The notes below the pieces were generated by a model. It made no database searches, had not been told where the DNA came from, and saw only the letters and a program-made list of their open reading frames with translations. Shown piece by piece: positions 55,797 to 64,000 of a stretch of 64,000 nucleotides of DNA (its first letter is position 1; each line of letters opens with the position of its first letter). The DNA lies in the NCBI RefSeq assembly GCF_002914525.1, contig NZ_LODW01000048.1, forward strand, positions 1 through 64,000, written 5' to 3'. The DNA comes from Rhizobium hidalgonense (lineage in GTDB: Bacteria; Pseudomonadota; Alphaproteobacteria; Rhizobiales; Rhizobiaceae). The position numbers were made by a program, and so were the translations under genes.

Positions 55797-56351
55797 ATGA
55801 AAGCCTCAGACGCAGATATCCTCATCATCCCCGGCTATACCAATTCCGGCCCGAGCCACTGGCAGAGCCGCTGGGAGGCAAAGCTCAGCACGGCGCGGCG
55901 CGTCGAACAGGCCGAATGGTCAAAGCCGGTCCGCGAGGACTGGATCGCCCGGATCGCCGAGGAAGTGAACGCTTCGACCCGCCCGGTCATCCTCATCGCT
56001 CACTCGCTCGGAGTGACCTCGGCGGTCCACGCCATCCCGCATTTCCGCAAGCCGGTGGCGGGCGCCTTCTTCGTCGCCCCGCCCGATGTCGCCAATCCCG
56101 ACATCCGCCCGAAGCACCTGATGACCTTCGGCCCATACCCGCGCGATCCGCTGCCCTTCCCGTCGATCACGGTGGCGAGCCGCAACGATCCGTTCGGCAG
56201 TTACGACCATGCCGACGATATCGCCAGCAGCTGGGGCTCCTTCCTCGTCGATGCCGGCGAGGCAGGACATATCAATGCCGATTCCGGTCACGGTCCCTGG
56301 CCCGAGGGCACGATGGTCTTCGCTCAGTTCCTCAGCCGCCTCTCGGCTTGA
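55797..56351 (+). CDS. RBBP9/YdeN family alpha/beta hydrolase
   Basis: A 184-residue serine hydrolase. It has ILIIPGYTNSGPSHWQSRWE, the nucleophile elbow LIAHSLGVTSAVHA, ASRNDPFGSYDHAD (acid) and GEAGHINADSGHGPWPEG (His). The substrate is unknown. The start at 55797 is the family N-terminus; an upstream frame extension lies in the promoter region. Confidence 0.9.
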   Translation: MKASDADILIIPGYTNSGPSHWQSRWEAKLSTARRVEQAEWSKPVREDWIARIAEEVNASTRPVILIAHSLGVTSAVHAIPHFRKPVAGAFFVAPPDVANPDIRPKHLMTFGPYPRDPLPFPSITVASRNDPFGSYDHADDIASSWGSFLVDAGEAGHINADSGHGPWPEGTMVFAQFLSRLSA

Positions 56352-56447
56352 TGAAGCAAACGGGCCTTTCTCGGTAATTAAGCGGGTGCTTTCTAAGTCT
56401 TTCTTAATGTAATGACAGCAGACTGCAGCGAGATGAAATAAGCGAGA

Positions 56448-58733
56448 ATGCCCGTGAAGAAAGCCCATCCAGAGGCCGATGATTTAGCAGCGGCTGAGGC
56501 AGGCGTCGGCAACGTGGCGGATGACGATTCCGACCTGGCGGAACGGGAGAGCCGGTGGAACCATGCGCTCGTCGGCTCCGGTCTTGGCGTCTGGGATCAC
56601 AACTACCGTCTCGACCGGAAGTATTATTCGCAGACGTGGAAGACCATGCGCGGCATGGCGCCCGATGAGGAGGCCGCCGGCGATTACGACGCCTGGCTGG
56701 CACTCGTCCATCCCGATGACCGCGATTTCGTCGTTCATGCCATCGACCGCCAAAATGCCGGCGATCCGGATTTCCAGATCTTCGAATATCGCGAGCGCCA
56801 CAGGGACGGCCACTGGATGTGGATCGACTGCCGCGGCGCCTGCGTGGAATGGGACGAGAGCGGCGTGCCGACGCGCATCATCGGCACGGATACGGATATT
56901 ACCGACCGCAAGGAGGCCGAAGATACGCTGTCGCGCCTATCGCGTCGGCTCGATCTGGCGCTGGAGATTTCCCGCATCGGCGTCTTTGAAGCGGATATCG
57001 AGAATGATACCGTCGAATGGGACGAGCGCCTCATCTCCATTTACGGGCTGAAGGGCGCCTCACGTCCGATCGCCAGCGACGTCTGGGCGAAAAGCCTGCA
57101 TCCCGACGATCGCGAGCGCGTGCTGGGCTTGTCCGACCGCAGCGTCGAAAGCGGCAGTGATTTTCAGCAGGAATACCGCATCATCCGCGGCGACGGCGCC
57201 GAACGTGTGATCCGAGCCCGCTCGGCCTTCTTCGTCGACAGCAACGGCCACCGCAAGCTGATCGGCGCCAATTGGGACGTCACCGAGGAGGTCGCGCTTC
57301 GCAACGAGTTGCAGCGCGCCAAGGATCTGGCCGAGGCGCACAACCGCGAGCTCGAAGTTGCCAAGGAGAGCATCGAGCGCCTGGCGCTGCACGATTATCT
57401 CACCGGCCTGCCGAACCGCCGCTATCTCGACAAGATGCTGGACGAACGCTCGGCCGAATGCCGGGCCAAGGGCCTGGGGCTGGCGATCCTGCATATCGAT
57501 CTCGACCGTTTCAAGCAGATCAACGACACGCTCGGCCACCGGGCCGGCGACGCCATGCTGCAGCATGCCGCGAGCGTGCTGAAGAATTCCGTCCGCGCCG
57601 TCGATTTCGTGGCTCGCATCGGCGGCGACGAGTTCGTCATCCTCTGCACCGTCGATTCCGCCTCGAAGAAGATCGGCGGCCTTGCCCAACGCATCATTCG
57701 CGAATTGCGCAAACCCGTCAGATATGAGGGGCACGACTGCCGTTTCGGCGCCAGCATCGGCATCGCCATCGACAGCGGACCCAAGCTAGATGCCAAGCAG
57801 ACGCTGCTCGATGCCGATATCGCGCTCTATCGCGCCAAGGGCCTCGGCCGCAACCGTTTCGAATTTTTCTCCGCGTCTGCACGCCGCGACATCATCTCCG
57901 CCAAGCACCTCGCCGACGAGATCCTGATCGGCCTCGAGCGCGATGAATTCGTGCCATTCTATCAACTGCAATTCGATGCCCGCACGCTTGATGTCGTCGG
58001 CGTCGAAACACTGGCCCGCTGGCAACACCCGGTGCATGGGCTGCTGACACCAGACCGTTTCCTCGCTATCGCCGAGGATCTCGACGTCGTCTCGACCATC
58101 GACGCCCTGATCCTGGAGCGCGCCATCGCCGATCGCCGCACCTGGATCAAGGACGGGTTGCCCGTTCCGAAGATATCGGTCAACGTTTCCGCCCGGCGGC
58201 TTGCCGATCCCGATCTCGGAAAGAAGCTCCGCGCTCTGAAGATCGCACCCGGCACCTTCGCCTTCGAATTGCTGGAATCGATCTCGCTCGACGATTGCGA
58301 CGAGGCGGTCACCGCCAATCTGAAAAAGCTGCGCAAGCTCGGCATCGACATCCAGATCGATGATTTCGGCACCGGCCATGCCTCGATCGTCAGCCTGCTG
58401 CGCTTGAGCCCGAAGACGCTGAAGATCGACCGCGAGTTGATTCGTATGCTGCCGCAATCGGCCGAGCAGCGCAAACTCGTCGGCTCGATCATTGATATCG
58501 GCCGCTCGCTCGATATCCTTGTCATCGCCGAGGGTGTCGAGACAGCCGATCATATCCGCATTCTCGAGGAACTCGACTGCGACACGCTGCAGGGCTACGC
58601 ACTCGCCCGGCCGATGCCGGCCATGCAGATCCCTTCCTTCATCCGCGCCGGCAGCTGGCGCCACGGGCAGACTGCCGCGCGCGCCCTGCAGACGCAGCTT
58701 CGTCGCGCACTGCCAAGCCGAGCCGCCAAATAA
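56448..58733 (+). CDS. PAS-PAS-GGDEF-EAL cyclic-di-GMP signalling protein
   Basis: A 761-residue cytoplasmic protein. Two PAS/PAC domains (about 30-155 and 160-285) come first. A GGDEF domain follows, with DYLTGLPNRRYLDKM and the intact GGDEF core at about 390, so it can make cyclic-di-GMP. The EAL domain (from about 485) keeps the ExLxR pattern as ETLAR, plus NVSA, DDFGTG, LKID, AEGVET and QGY, so phosphodiesterase activity is likely. The EAL letters read ETL. No transmembrane helices are seen. PAS domains suggest control by redox, gas or a small ligand. Confidence 0.93.
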   Translation: MPVKKAHPEADDLAAAEAGVGNVADDDSDLAERESRWNHALVGSGLGVWDHNYRLDRKYYSQTWKTMRGMAPDEEAAGDYDAWLALVHPDDRDFVVHAIDRQNAGDPDFQIFEYRERHRDGHWMWIDCRGACVEWDESGVPTRIIGTDTDITDRKEAEDTLSRLSRRLDLALEISRIGVFEADIENDTVEWDERLISIYGLKGASRPIASDVWAKSLHPDDRERVLGLSDRSVESGSDFQQEYRIIRGDGAERVIRARSAFFVDSNGHRKLIGANWDVTEEVALRNELQRAKDLAEAHNRELEVAKESIERLALHDYLTGLPNRRYLDKMLDERSAECRAKGLGLAILHIDLDRFKQINDTLGHRAGDAMLQHAASVLKNSVRAVDFVARIGGDEFVILCTVDSASKKIGGLAQRIIRELRKPVRYEGHDCRFGASIGIAIDSGPKLDAKQTLLDADIALYRAKGLGRNRFEFFSASARRDIISAKHLADEILIGLERDEFVPFYQLQFDARTLDVVGVETLARWQHPVHGLLTPDRFLAIAEDLDVVSTIDALILERAIADRRTWIKDGLPVPKISVNVSARRLADPDLGKKLRALKIAPGTFAFELLESISLDDCDEAVTANLKKLRKLGIDIQIDDFGTGHASIVSLLRLSPKTLKIDRELIRMLPQSAEQRKLVGSIIDIGRSLDILVIAEGVETADHIRILEELDCDTLQGYALARPMPAMQIPSFIRAGSWRHGQTAARALQTQLRRALPSRAAK

Positions 58734-58962
58734 AGACCTGCACAAGCAGCCCGCCATATCGCCGTCATTTCACCGTACAGGAAAAGGCGCTAGACTCGTC
58801 TTGCGAATTCATTCGATTCTCTTGGCGGTATTCCGTAGAATCCGGAAACCGGGGAAGGAAGGATAGGCGGATTGTGAAACACACTCTTTTCCTTTAAGGG
58901 GACGCCACGAGATCGATCCACTCGCGCTACCCCAAGAGCGCCAACAACAGAGAATGACCACG

Positions 58963-59727
58963 ATGAACCGTCGCCGCCGTATCTACGAGGGCAAGGCAAA
59001 GATTCTGTATGAAGGCCCGGAACCGGGCACTTTGATCCAGTTCTTCAAGGACGATGCCACTGCCTTCAACAAGAAGAAACACGAAGTCATCGACGGCAAG
59101 GGCGTCCTCAACAACCGCATTTCCGAATATATCTTCAGCCATCTGAACAAGATCGGCATCCCCACGCATTTCATCCGCCGACTCAACATGCGCGAGCAGC
59201 TGATCAAGGAAGTGGAGATGATCCCGCTGGAGATCGTCGTGCGCAACGTCGCCGCCGGTTCGCTTGCTAAGCGCCTGGGGATCGATGAAGGCGTGGTGCT
59301 GCCGCGCTCGATCATCGAATTCTATTACAAATCAGACGCGCTTGACGATCCGATGGTCTCCGAAGAGCACATCACCGCCTTCGGCTGGGCCAATCCCGCC
59401 GAGCTCGACGACATCATGGCGCTTGCCATCCGCGTCAACGACTTCATGACGGGCCTCTTCCTTGGCGTCGGCATCCAGCTCGTCGACTTCAAGATCGAAT
59501 GCGGCCGCCTCTTCGAAGGCGATCTGATGCGCATCATCCTCGCCGACGAAATCTCACCGGACAGCTGCCGGCTCTGGGATATCGAGACCCACGAGAAGAT
59601 GGACAAGGATCGTTTCCGCCGCGATCTCGGCGGGCTGCTCGAAGCCTATTCCGAAGTTGCGCGCCGTCTCGGCATCATCAATGAAAACGAGCCTGTGCGC
59701 GGCACCGGCCCCGTTTTGGTTAAGTAA
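58963..59727 (+). CDS. purC: SAICAR synthase (phosphoribosylaminoimidazole-succinocarboxamide synthase)
   Basis: A 254-residue enzyme that joins aspartate to CAIR in purine synthesis. It has [52 protein letters not shown], and the late [14 protein letters not shown]. The start at 58963 is the family N-terminus; an ATG three codons earlier is possible. It heads purC-purS-kptA-purQ. The 229 bases before it hold no gene and no promoter I can place with confidence. Confidence 0.95.
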   Translation: MNRRRRIYEGKAKILYEGPEPGTLIQFFKDDATAFNKKKHEVIDGKGVLNNRISEYIFSHLNKIGIPTHFIRRLNMREQLIKEVEMIPLEIVVRNVAAGSLAKRLGIDEGVVLPRSIIEFYYKSDALDDPMVSEEHITAFGWANPAELDDIMALAIRVNDFMTGLFLGVGIQLVDFKIECGRLFEGDLMRIILADEISPDSCRLWDIETHEKMDKDRFRRDLGGLLEAYSEVARRLGIINENEPVRGTGPVLVK

Positions 59728-59748
59728 ACAGATCGTCTGGTTAAGTAA
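59717..59748. repeat. 11-bp direct repeat at the end of purC
   Basis: TGGTTAAGTAA occurs at 59717-59727, including the purC stop codon, and again at 59738-59748. Likely a small tandem duplication with 21-bp spacing. Confidence 0.75.
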
Positions 59749-59763
59749 GGCAGGTAGGACAAA

Positions 59764-60006
59764 GTGATCAAGGCTCGTGTCACCGTCACGCTGAAAAACG
59801 GCGTTCTCGATCCGCAGGGCAAAGCCATCGAAGGCGCGCTCGGCGCCCTCGGCTTCTCGGGCGTCGGCCATATAAGACAGGGCAAGGTCTTCGACCTCGA
59901 ACTGGAAAGCACCGATAAGGCCAAGGCCGAGGCCGACCTCAAGGCCATGTGCGAAAAACTCCTCGCCAACACGGTGATCGAGAACTACGCGATAGCGATC
60001 GACTGA
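59764..60006 (+). CDS. purS: Phosphoribosylformylglycinamidine synthase, PurS subunit
   Basis: An 80-residue small subunit of FGAM synthase that joins PurL and PurQ. It has VIKARVTVTLKNGVLDPQGKAIEGALGALGF, GVGHIRQGKVFDLEL and KLLANTVIENY. GTG is the start codon. In most relatives purQ follows directly. Here a kptA gene lies between the two, 45 bases after the purS stop. Confidence 0.95.
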   Translation: MIKARVTVTLKNGVLDPQGKAIEGALGALGFSGVGHIRQGKVFDLELESTDKAKAEADLKAMCEKLLANTVIENYAIAID

Positions 60007-60051
60007 CGATCGGCCGACCCGTCATCCGGCGGATTTTGAGGATTTGGCGTC

Positions 60052-60606
60052 ATGACGCAGGCAAAGCTGGAGACGGAAGTCTCGAAATATATGAGCTATG
60101 TTTTGCGTCATGCGCCCGAAGCCGCGGGTTTGACGCTTGATGCCGAGGGCTGGGTGTCGTTCGATGAACTCGAAAAGGCGCTGATGTCGAAATACGACGT
60201 TTCCCGCGCCGATATTATCGAGATCGTCGAAAACAATCCGAAGAAGCGGTTCACCCTTACCGACAACAGAATTCGCGCCAATCAGGGTCACAGCGTCGAA
60301 GTCGATCTCGCATTGAACCCGGTTGAACCGCCTGCCGTTCTCTTTCACGGCACGTCCCTGACGAACTGGCAGTCGATCGAGCGCGAAGGCTTACAGAAAA
60401 TGCAGCGGCACCACGTTCATCTCTCGGCGGATGTGGAAACCGCGAAAATCGTCGCAACACGCCGCAAGGGTGAATATCTTATCCTGCGCGTGGATGCGGC
60501 CCGCATGTTTTCAGAGGGTCATTCTTTCTTTGTCTCCGACAATGGAGTATGGCTCGCCGAAAGCGTTCCAGTTCAATATCTTTCGCCAGACGCGGGGACC
60601 CCATGA
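60052..60606 (+). CDS. kptA: RNA 2'-phosphotransferase KptA/Tpt1
   Basis: A 184-residue KptA. The enzyme transfers an internal RNA 2'-phosphate to NAD, giving ADP-ribose 1'',2''-cyclic phosphate. The Arg-His-Arg-Arg core is present: R19-H20 in YVLRHAPE, R75 in IRANQGHS, and an Arg in VATRRKGEY (137/138). LFHGTS and [11 protein letters not shown] are also typical. It overlaps purQ by four bases (ATGA). Base usage seems less GC-rich than the pur genes by eye. Bacteria lack the splicing that makes its classical substrate, so its role here is open. Confidence 0.92.
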   Translation: MTQAKLETEVSKYMSYVLRHAPEAAGLTLDAEGWVSFDELEKALMSKYDVSRADIIEIVENNPKKRFTLTDNRIRANQGHSVEVDLALNPVEPPAVLFHGTSLTNWQSIEREGLQKMQRHHVHLSADVETAKIVATRRKGEYLILRVDAARMFSEGHSFFVSDNGVWLAESVPVQYLSPDAGTP

Positions 60607-61274
60607 AATCAGCCGTCGTTCAACTTCCGGGCCTCAACCGTGACCGCGACATGATCGCTGCCCTGACGAAGATCTCCGGAACCCCACCGGTGACGATCTG
60701 GCAGACGGAAACCGAGATCCCCGATGTCGACCTGATCGTCATCCCCGGCGGCTTCTCCTATGGCGATTATCTGCGCTGCGGCGCGATCGCCGCCCGCATG
60801 CCGGTCATGCAGGCGATCATCGACAAGGCAGAAAAAGGCGTGAAGGTGCTCGGCGTCTGCAACGGCTTCCAGATCCTCGTCGAAGCCGGCCTGCTGCCAG
60901 GCGCGCTGATGCGCAATGCCTCGCTGAAATTCGTCTGCCGCGAAGTCAAGCTCGAAGTCGTCAATGCCGAGACCGACTTCACCCGCGCCTATGCGCAAGG
61001 GCAAGTCATCCGCAGCCCGGTCGCTCATCACGATGGCAATTATTTCGCTGATGAAGCGACGCTGGCGAAAATCGAAGGCAATGGCCAGGTGGTATTCCGC
61101 TATGCCGAAGGCACCAATCCGAATGGCTCGCTCAACGACATCGCCGGCGTGATGAATGAAAAGGGCAACGTGCTCGGCATGATGCCGCATCCCGAAAACC
61201 TGATCGAAGCCGCCCATGGCGGCTCGGATGGCCGTGGCCTCTTTGCCTCGGCGCTCGATGTCATCGCTGCCTGA
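60603..61274 (+). CDS. purQ: Phosphoribosylformylglycinamidine synthase, PurQ subunit (glutaminase)
   Basis: A 223-residue class I amidotransferase that feeds ammonia to PurL. The nucleophile is C86 in [11 protein letters not shown], and the His and Glu lie in [32 protein letters not shown] is the family signature. The start overlaps kptA (ATGA), so translation of purQ is probably coupled to kptA. purL is not in the window. Confidence 0.96.
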   Translation: MKSAVVQLPGLNRDRDMIAALTKISGTPPVTIWQTETEIPDVDLIVIPGGFSYGDYLRCGAIAARMPVMQAIIDKAEKGVKVLGVCNGFQILVEAGLLPGALMRNASLKFVCREVKLEVVNAETDFTRAYAQGQVIRSPVAHHDGNYFADEATLAKIEGNGQVVFRYAEGTNPNGSLNDIAGVMNEKGNVLGMMPHPENLIEAAHGGSDGRGLFASALDVIAA

Positions 61275-61360
61275 GCCCTGCACATTGCCCAAGAGCCCGT
61301 AACGGCCTTGGGTAACGGCATGCACCCGAAAATCCTTCCGTCCGGACCGGAGCAAGATTG

Positions 61361-61753
61361 ATGCGCCCTCGCCTCGCAAACGCCGCCCTGTTGACCACTC
61401 TCGCAGCCATGGTCGCAGCCTGCCAGACATCGACACCGACGACAGGTCCCAACCGCGCGGCGCTCCCGACAATGGAACGCGTGGCGCTCGGCGCCAATGC
61501 CTGCTGGTTCAAATCGGGCGATCCCGCCTTTGCAGCCTATAAGCTCGCGCCAGAGCTCAATTCCTTCTCCGGCCGGCCGCGCATCCTGCTCGTTCACAAG
61601 GGCAGCCCGGAAGCTCGGCCGCTGCTGGTCGTCCAAGCCGAGGGAAGCCCGTCACGGCTCCAGGCCTTCGGTCCGATGATGTCGGAGCCAGTCGCCGGCC
61701 GTATCGCCGCCGACGTCAATCGCTGGTCCGGTGGCAACAAAGCCTGCAGCTGA
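61361..61753 (+). CDS. Putative lipoprotein, unknown function
   Basis: A 130-residue protein. The signal MRPRLANAALLTTLAAMVAAC has lipobox VAAC. The mature part has two Cys (NACWF, NKACS) and a region PRILLVHKGSPEARPLLVVQAEG. No known family. ATG 61361 is preferred over a TTG just before. It lies 86 bases after purQ, same strand, possibly co-transcribed. Confidence 0.72.
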   Translation: MRPRLANAALLTTLAAMVAACQTSTPTTGPNRAALPTMERVALGANACWFKSGDPAFAAYKLAPELNSFSGRPRILLVHKGSPEARPLLVVQAEGSPSRLQAFGPMMSEPVAGRIAADVNRWSGGNKACS

Positions 61754-61778
61754 TCGCTGCGGTCAGCGCCGAACGCGA

Positions 61779-62036
61779 TCAATCCCAGAAAAATGATTTG
61801 CCGACCTCGCGGGCCGCGTCGGACTGCGACACGCCGATATCCTTGAGTCCGGCTGCCGTAAGCTCTCTCAGCGCCCGCCGGCCTTCCCGCTTCTGCTGCC
61901 AGAGCAGAAGCGCGGCCCAGATTCGTCCCAAACGCGTCGCCTTTTCGACAGGCGCGGACGGCAAAGCGATTTGCCTTCTATCCTCTAAGGAGACAATAGG
62001 TACAATCGGCATTTTTATTTCAGGCAGGGCAGACAT
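61779..62036 (-). CDS. DUF1127 (YjiS-like) protein
   Basis: An 85-residue protein with a C-terminal DUF1127 domain: QKREGRRALRELTAAGLKDIGVSQSDAAREVGKSFFWD. Short DUF1127 proteins in alphaproteobacteria affect RNA turnover and metabolism. This one has a longer N-terminal half. It is divergent from a MocR gene, as in the E. coli yjiS/yjiR pair. Control by that MocR is likely. Confidence 0.9.
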   Translation of the reverse strand: MSALPEIKMPIVPIVSLEDRRQIALPSAPVEKATRLGRIWAALLLWQQKREGRRALRELTAAGLKDIGVSQSDAAREVGKSFFWD

Positions 62037-62079
62037 TCCAGGAATCCTCTCGGTTCATCCTTGGGATTGACTCTTAATA

Positions 62080-62106
62080 TTGACAGATACAATGTGACAA
62101 TATAAG
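62080..62106 (+). promoter_or_regulatory. Predicted promoter of the MocR gene
   Basis: TTGACA (62080-62085), 15 bases, then TATAAG (62101-62106). The predicted start falls at about 62113, only five bases before the ATG. The spacer is short of the optimum. It overlaps the operator, consistent with autorepression. Confidence 0.45.
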
Positions 62107-62116
62107 CAATTGTCAC
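62094..62116. promoter_or_regulatory. Candidate MocR operator (8-bp inverted repeat)
   Basis: GTGACAAT (62094-62101) and ATTGTCAC (62109-62116) form a perfect inverted repeat with a seven-base spacer. It lies between the divergent DUF1127 and MocR genes, overlapping the -10 element and ending one base before the start codon. Binding by the MocR protein is inferred. Confidence 0.6.
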
Positions 62117-62117
62117 C

Positions 62118-63536
62118 ATGACAAATTGGCTTCCTGATATCTCCCGCGGCTCCGGACCGGTCTACCTCCGGCTCGCCGACAGCATCGAAACCGCCATATC
62201 GAGTGGCGCCCTGCCCGCCGGTAGCAAATTGCCGCCGCAGCGCAACCTCGCCTATGATATCGGCGTGACGATCGGTACGATCGGCCGCGCCTATGCGCTG
62301 GTCCACGAGCGCGGCTTGGTTGCCGGCGAAGTCGGGCGCGGCACCTATGTGCTGAACCGCTCGGAGACGCCGCCCAGCGAGCAGACCGATCCTCTGGCCA
62401 TCTCGCTCGGCGGCACCCGTTTCCAGGATGCGCCTGCCAACAAGATCCGTTTCGACACGACAGCCGCTCCCGATCTCGGCCAGGGCAAGATTATAGCGGC
62501 TATCCTTTCCGAGATCGGCGAACAGCATCTCGCCGAAATCTCCTCCTATTCCCGGAGTTTTCCGGGCAACTGGTTCGAAGCCGGCCGCCGCTGGCTCGCC
62601 CGCAGCGGCTGGACGCCGGAGGTCGAAAACATCGTTCCAACGCTCGGCGCTCACGCGGCGGCAATCGCCGTCATCGCCGCTGTCTCGGCGCCGGGCGACA
62701 AGATCGTCTTCGAGAACCTCACCTACACGCAGGTCAGCCGCAGCGCCCGCCTGCTTGGCCGCCGCACACTGACGGTCGATTCCGATGAGCAAGGCGTGAT
62801 CCCGGAGGATTTCGAACGGCTCTGCCAGCAGCAGCATCCGAAGGTCGCCTTCCTGATGCCGACCGTCCACAATCCGACGGTAACGATCATGCCTTATGAA
62901 CGGCGGGTGGCAATTGCGGCAATCGCTAGGAAGCACGGTGTCTGGCTGATCGAGGACGATCTCTACGGCGGCATGGCAGCCGACGATACGCCGCTCATCG
63001 CCTCCCTGGCGCCCGACCGCACCTTTCTGGTCAACGGCCTGTCGAAATCGGTCGCTGCCGGCGTGCGCGGCGGCTGGGTTGCCTGCCCGCCGCATTTTGC
63101 CCAGCGGATCAGGGTGACGCACAGGATGATCACCGGCGGCCTGCCCTTCATTCTGGCGGAAACCTGCGCGCGCCTCGTCGAAAGCGGCACGGCGCACGAG
63201 ATCCGCAAGCAGAGCGTCGAGGAACTCTCCCGGCGCGTCCGCCTGGCCCGCGAGCAGTTGCAGGGCTTCGACTTCCAATCGCACCCGCATGCGCCCTTCC
63301 TCTGGCTGAAACTGCCGGAGCCCTGGATGTCGGGCACCTTCAAGAACGCCGCCTTCCGCGATGGCGTGCTCGTCGACGACGAGGACGAATTCAAAGCGGC
63401 CCGCGCGGAAAAATCCTATCATCGCGTTCGCGTCGGCTTCTCCTCGCCGAAAACCAGTCAAGAGCTGATCGCGGGCCTGATGATCCTGCGCCGACTACTG
63501 GAAAACGGCGGTTCCGCCTATGATGGTGAAATATGA
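62118..63536 (+). CDS. MocR/GntR family regulator with aminotransferase-like domain
   Basis: A 472-residue regulator. The N-terminal GntR wing is YLRLADSIETAISSGALPAGSKLPPQRNLAYDIGVTIGTIGRAYALVHERGLV. A fold-type I PLP domain follows (from about 110), with the Schiff-base lysine K310 in LVNGLSKSVAAG. Such proteins sense PLP or an amino acid. No ribosome binding site precedes the ATG, and the predicted transcript would be nearly leaderless. It is divergent from DUF1127 with an operator-like repeat between. Confidence 0.9.
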   Translation: MTNWLPDISRGSGPVYLRLADSIETAISSGALPAGSKLPPQRNLAYDIGVTIGTIGRAYALVHERGLVAGEVGRGTYVLNRSETPPSEQTDPLAISLGGTRFQDAPANKIRFDTTAAPDLGQGKIIAAILSEIGEQHLAEISSYSRSFPGNWFEAGRRWLARSGWTPEVENIVPTLGAHAAAIAVIAAVSAPGDKIVFENLTYTQVSRSARLLGRRTLTVDSDEQGVIPEDFERLCQQQHPKVAFLMPTVHNPTVTIMPYERRVAIAAIARKHGVWLIEDDLYGGMAADDTPLIASLAPDRTFLVNGLSKSVAAGVRGGWVACPPHFAQRIRVTHRMITGGLPFILAETCARLVESGTAHEIRKQSVEELSRRVRLAREQLQGFDFQSHPHAPFLWLKLPEPWMSGTFKNAAFRDGVLVDDEDEFKAARAEKSYHRVRVGFSSPKTSQELIAGLMILRRLLENGGSAYDGEI

Positions 63537-63657
63537 CCTGTTGCAAATACACGTCATAATTTAGAAAAGACGCCGGAGCCAGTTCAGGGCGCTTTCCCGA
63601 CTCAACCGCCATGCTACGTCTTTGTATTATCGCTCGACGCGAATCAAAGGACAGCCA

Positions 63658-64000
63658 ATGACGGTCGACTTCGGAAGAATCGCGTTGCGTTTTTTGAGTG
63701 CGGCGTCATTGGCGGTCGTCTCCGGTATCTCAGTGGCAGGCGCGGCGAATGCCGGCGAGCAAATCTTCGATGAGCTGCGCTTCGGAGTCTCGACTTCGGT
63801 ACAATCGGGACATTCCAGGGAAGACGGCGTTTTCCCCGAAATGACCGCCCTCTTCGATCCTTTCGGATATGAGAGCGCCGTCGGCTGGGAACAGCAGCTG
63901 CTGCATCCCCGCGTTCATCTCGGCACCTCGATCGGCACCTCGGGCGAGGCCACTCAATTCTTCACCGGCTTTACCTGGACGGTCGATTTCAACGAGAAGC
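63658..64000 (+). CDS. PagL-like lipid A 3-O-deacylase / acyloxyacyl hydrolase (3' truncated)
   Basis: Runs off the right edge; 114 residues are visible. The signal peptide spans about 1-32 (RFLSAASLAVVSGISVAGAANA), then EQIFDELRFGVSTSVQSG. LHPRVHLGTSIGTSGEATQFFTGFTWTVDF is typical of the outer-membrane PagL-like barrel family, which trims an acyl chain from lipid A. The start at 63658 follows AAAGGA. The catalytic His-Ser pair would lie outside the window, so activity cannot be judged. Confidence 0.8.
   Translation, partial: MTVDFGRIALRFLSAASLAVVSGISVAGAANAGEQIFDELRFGVSTSVQSGHSREDGVFPEMTALFDPFGYESAVGWEQQLLHPRVHLGTSIGTSGEATQFFTGFTWTVDFNEK

Noticed and set aside
58734..58962. Promoter or PurR-like operator before purC
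   Set aside because: A GATTCT/AGAATC inverted pair and several A/T-rich hexamers are present, but no -35/-10 pair with acceptable spacing could be settled.

Overview
The window looks like a stretch of chromosome from a fast-growing alphaproteobacterium of the Rhizobium etli / R. leguminosarum type. The grounds are the high GC content, the gene families (ATP12 chaperone, DUF1127, DUF2259, DUF455, a suf operon in the order sufS2-B-C-D-S1-X-A), the RIME-like palindromic repeats, and the CTTGAC-N17-CTATAT style promoters. It is mostly core-genome sequence. I see no insertion sequence, prophage, CRISPR array, rRNA or tRNA gene.

Layout. 1-1463: end of a glutathione-dependent formaldehyde dehydrogenase, a GNAT acetyltransferase and a UPF0178 protein, overlapping head to tail. 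1519-1942: a guanidine-II (mini-ykkC) riboswitch and the SugE/Gdx exporter it should control. 1992-7627 (minus): DoxX, pccB, a RIME-like repeat, a lipoprotein, then a module of ATP12 chaperone, HAD phosphatase and pseudouridine synthase, preceded by the fluoride channel gene crcB. 8087-9568 (minus): a copper pair, a fused YcnI-PCuAC protein and a DUF2946-like protein. 9695-14361: promoter, tandem glycine riboswitch and gcvT-gcvH-gcvP. 14517-15557: GH25 muramidase lipoprotein.

15605-24817 is the most accessory-looking block. It holds a ureohydrolase, a PLP aminotransferase, a two-component flavin monooxygenase with its reductase, a GntR-LysR regulator pair and a complete polar amino-acid ABC transporter. 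Together they look like an uptake and breakdown pathway for an unidentified nitrogen or sulfur compound. 25033-25338 encodes a miniature flagellar-rod-like protein.

25398-32600 (minus) is the complete suf iron-sulfur assembly operon. Its upstream region carries an Irr (ICE-like) and a RirA (TGA-N9-TCA) operator candidate side by side. 32817-38203: alpha/beta hydrolase, an OafA-like acyltransferase behind structured DNA, GNAT, anmK, tyrS and a small secreted protein. 38403-49280: trehalose-synthase-like enzyme, a large AsmA-like envelope protein, a PrxQ peroxiredoxin, a DUF455 ferritin-like protein, an M23 endopeptidase, a DEAD-box helicase, NUDIX, TfoX and a flavin reductase.

49565-56351: orphan periplasmic binding protein, rpe, DUF2259, a membrane protein starting in a 15-bp tandem repeat, purB, a low-affinity iron permease family protein, DUF2189 and an RBBP9-like hydrolase. 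56448-58733: a PAS-PAS-GGDEF-EAL protein. 58963-61274: a purine operon, purC-purS-purQ, with a tRNA 2'-phosphotransferase gene (kptA) inserted between purS and purQ. The window closes with a lipoprotein, a divergent DUF1127/MocR pair and the start of a PagL-like outer-membrane lipid A deacylase.

The most noteworthy signals are kptA inside the pur operon, the 15.6-24.8 kb catabolic block, the dual iron control region of suf, the miniature rod protein, the guanidine-II riboswitch, and structured leaders before the acyltransferase, MocR and sufB genes.
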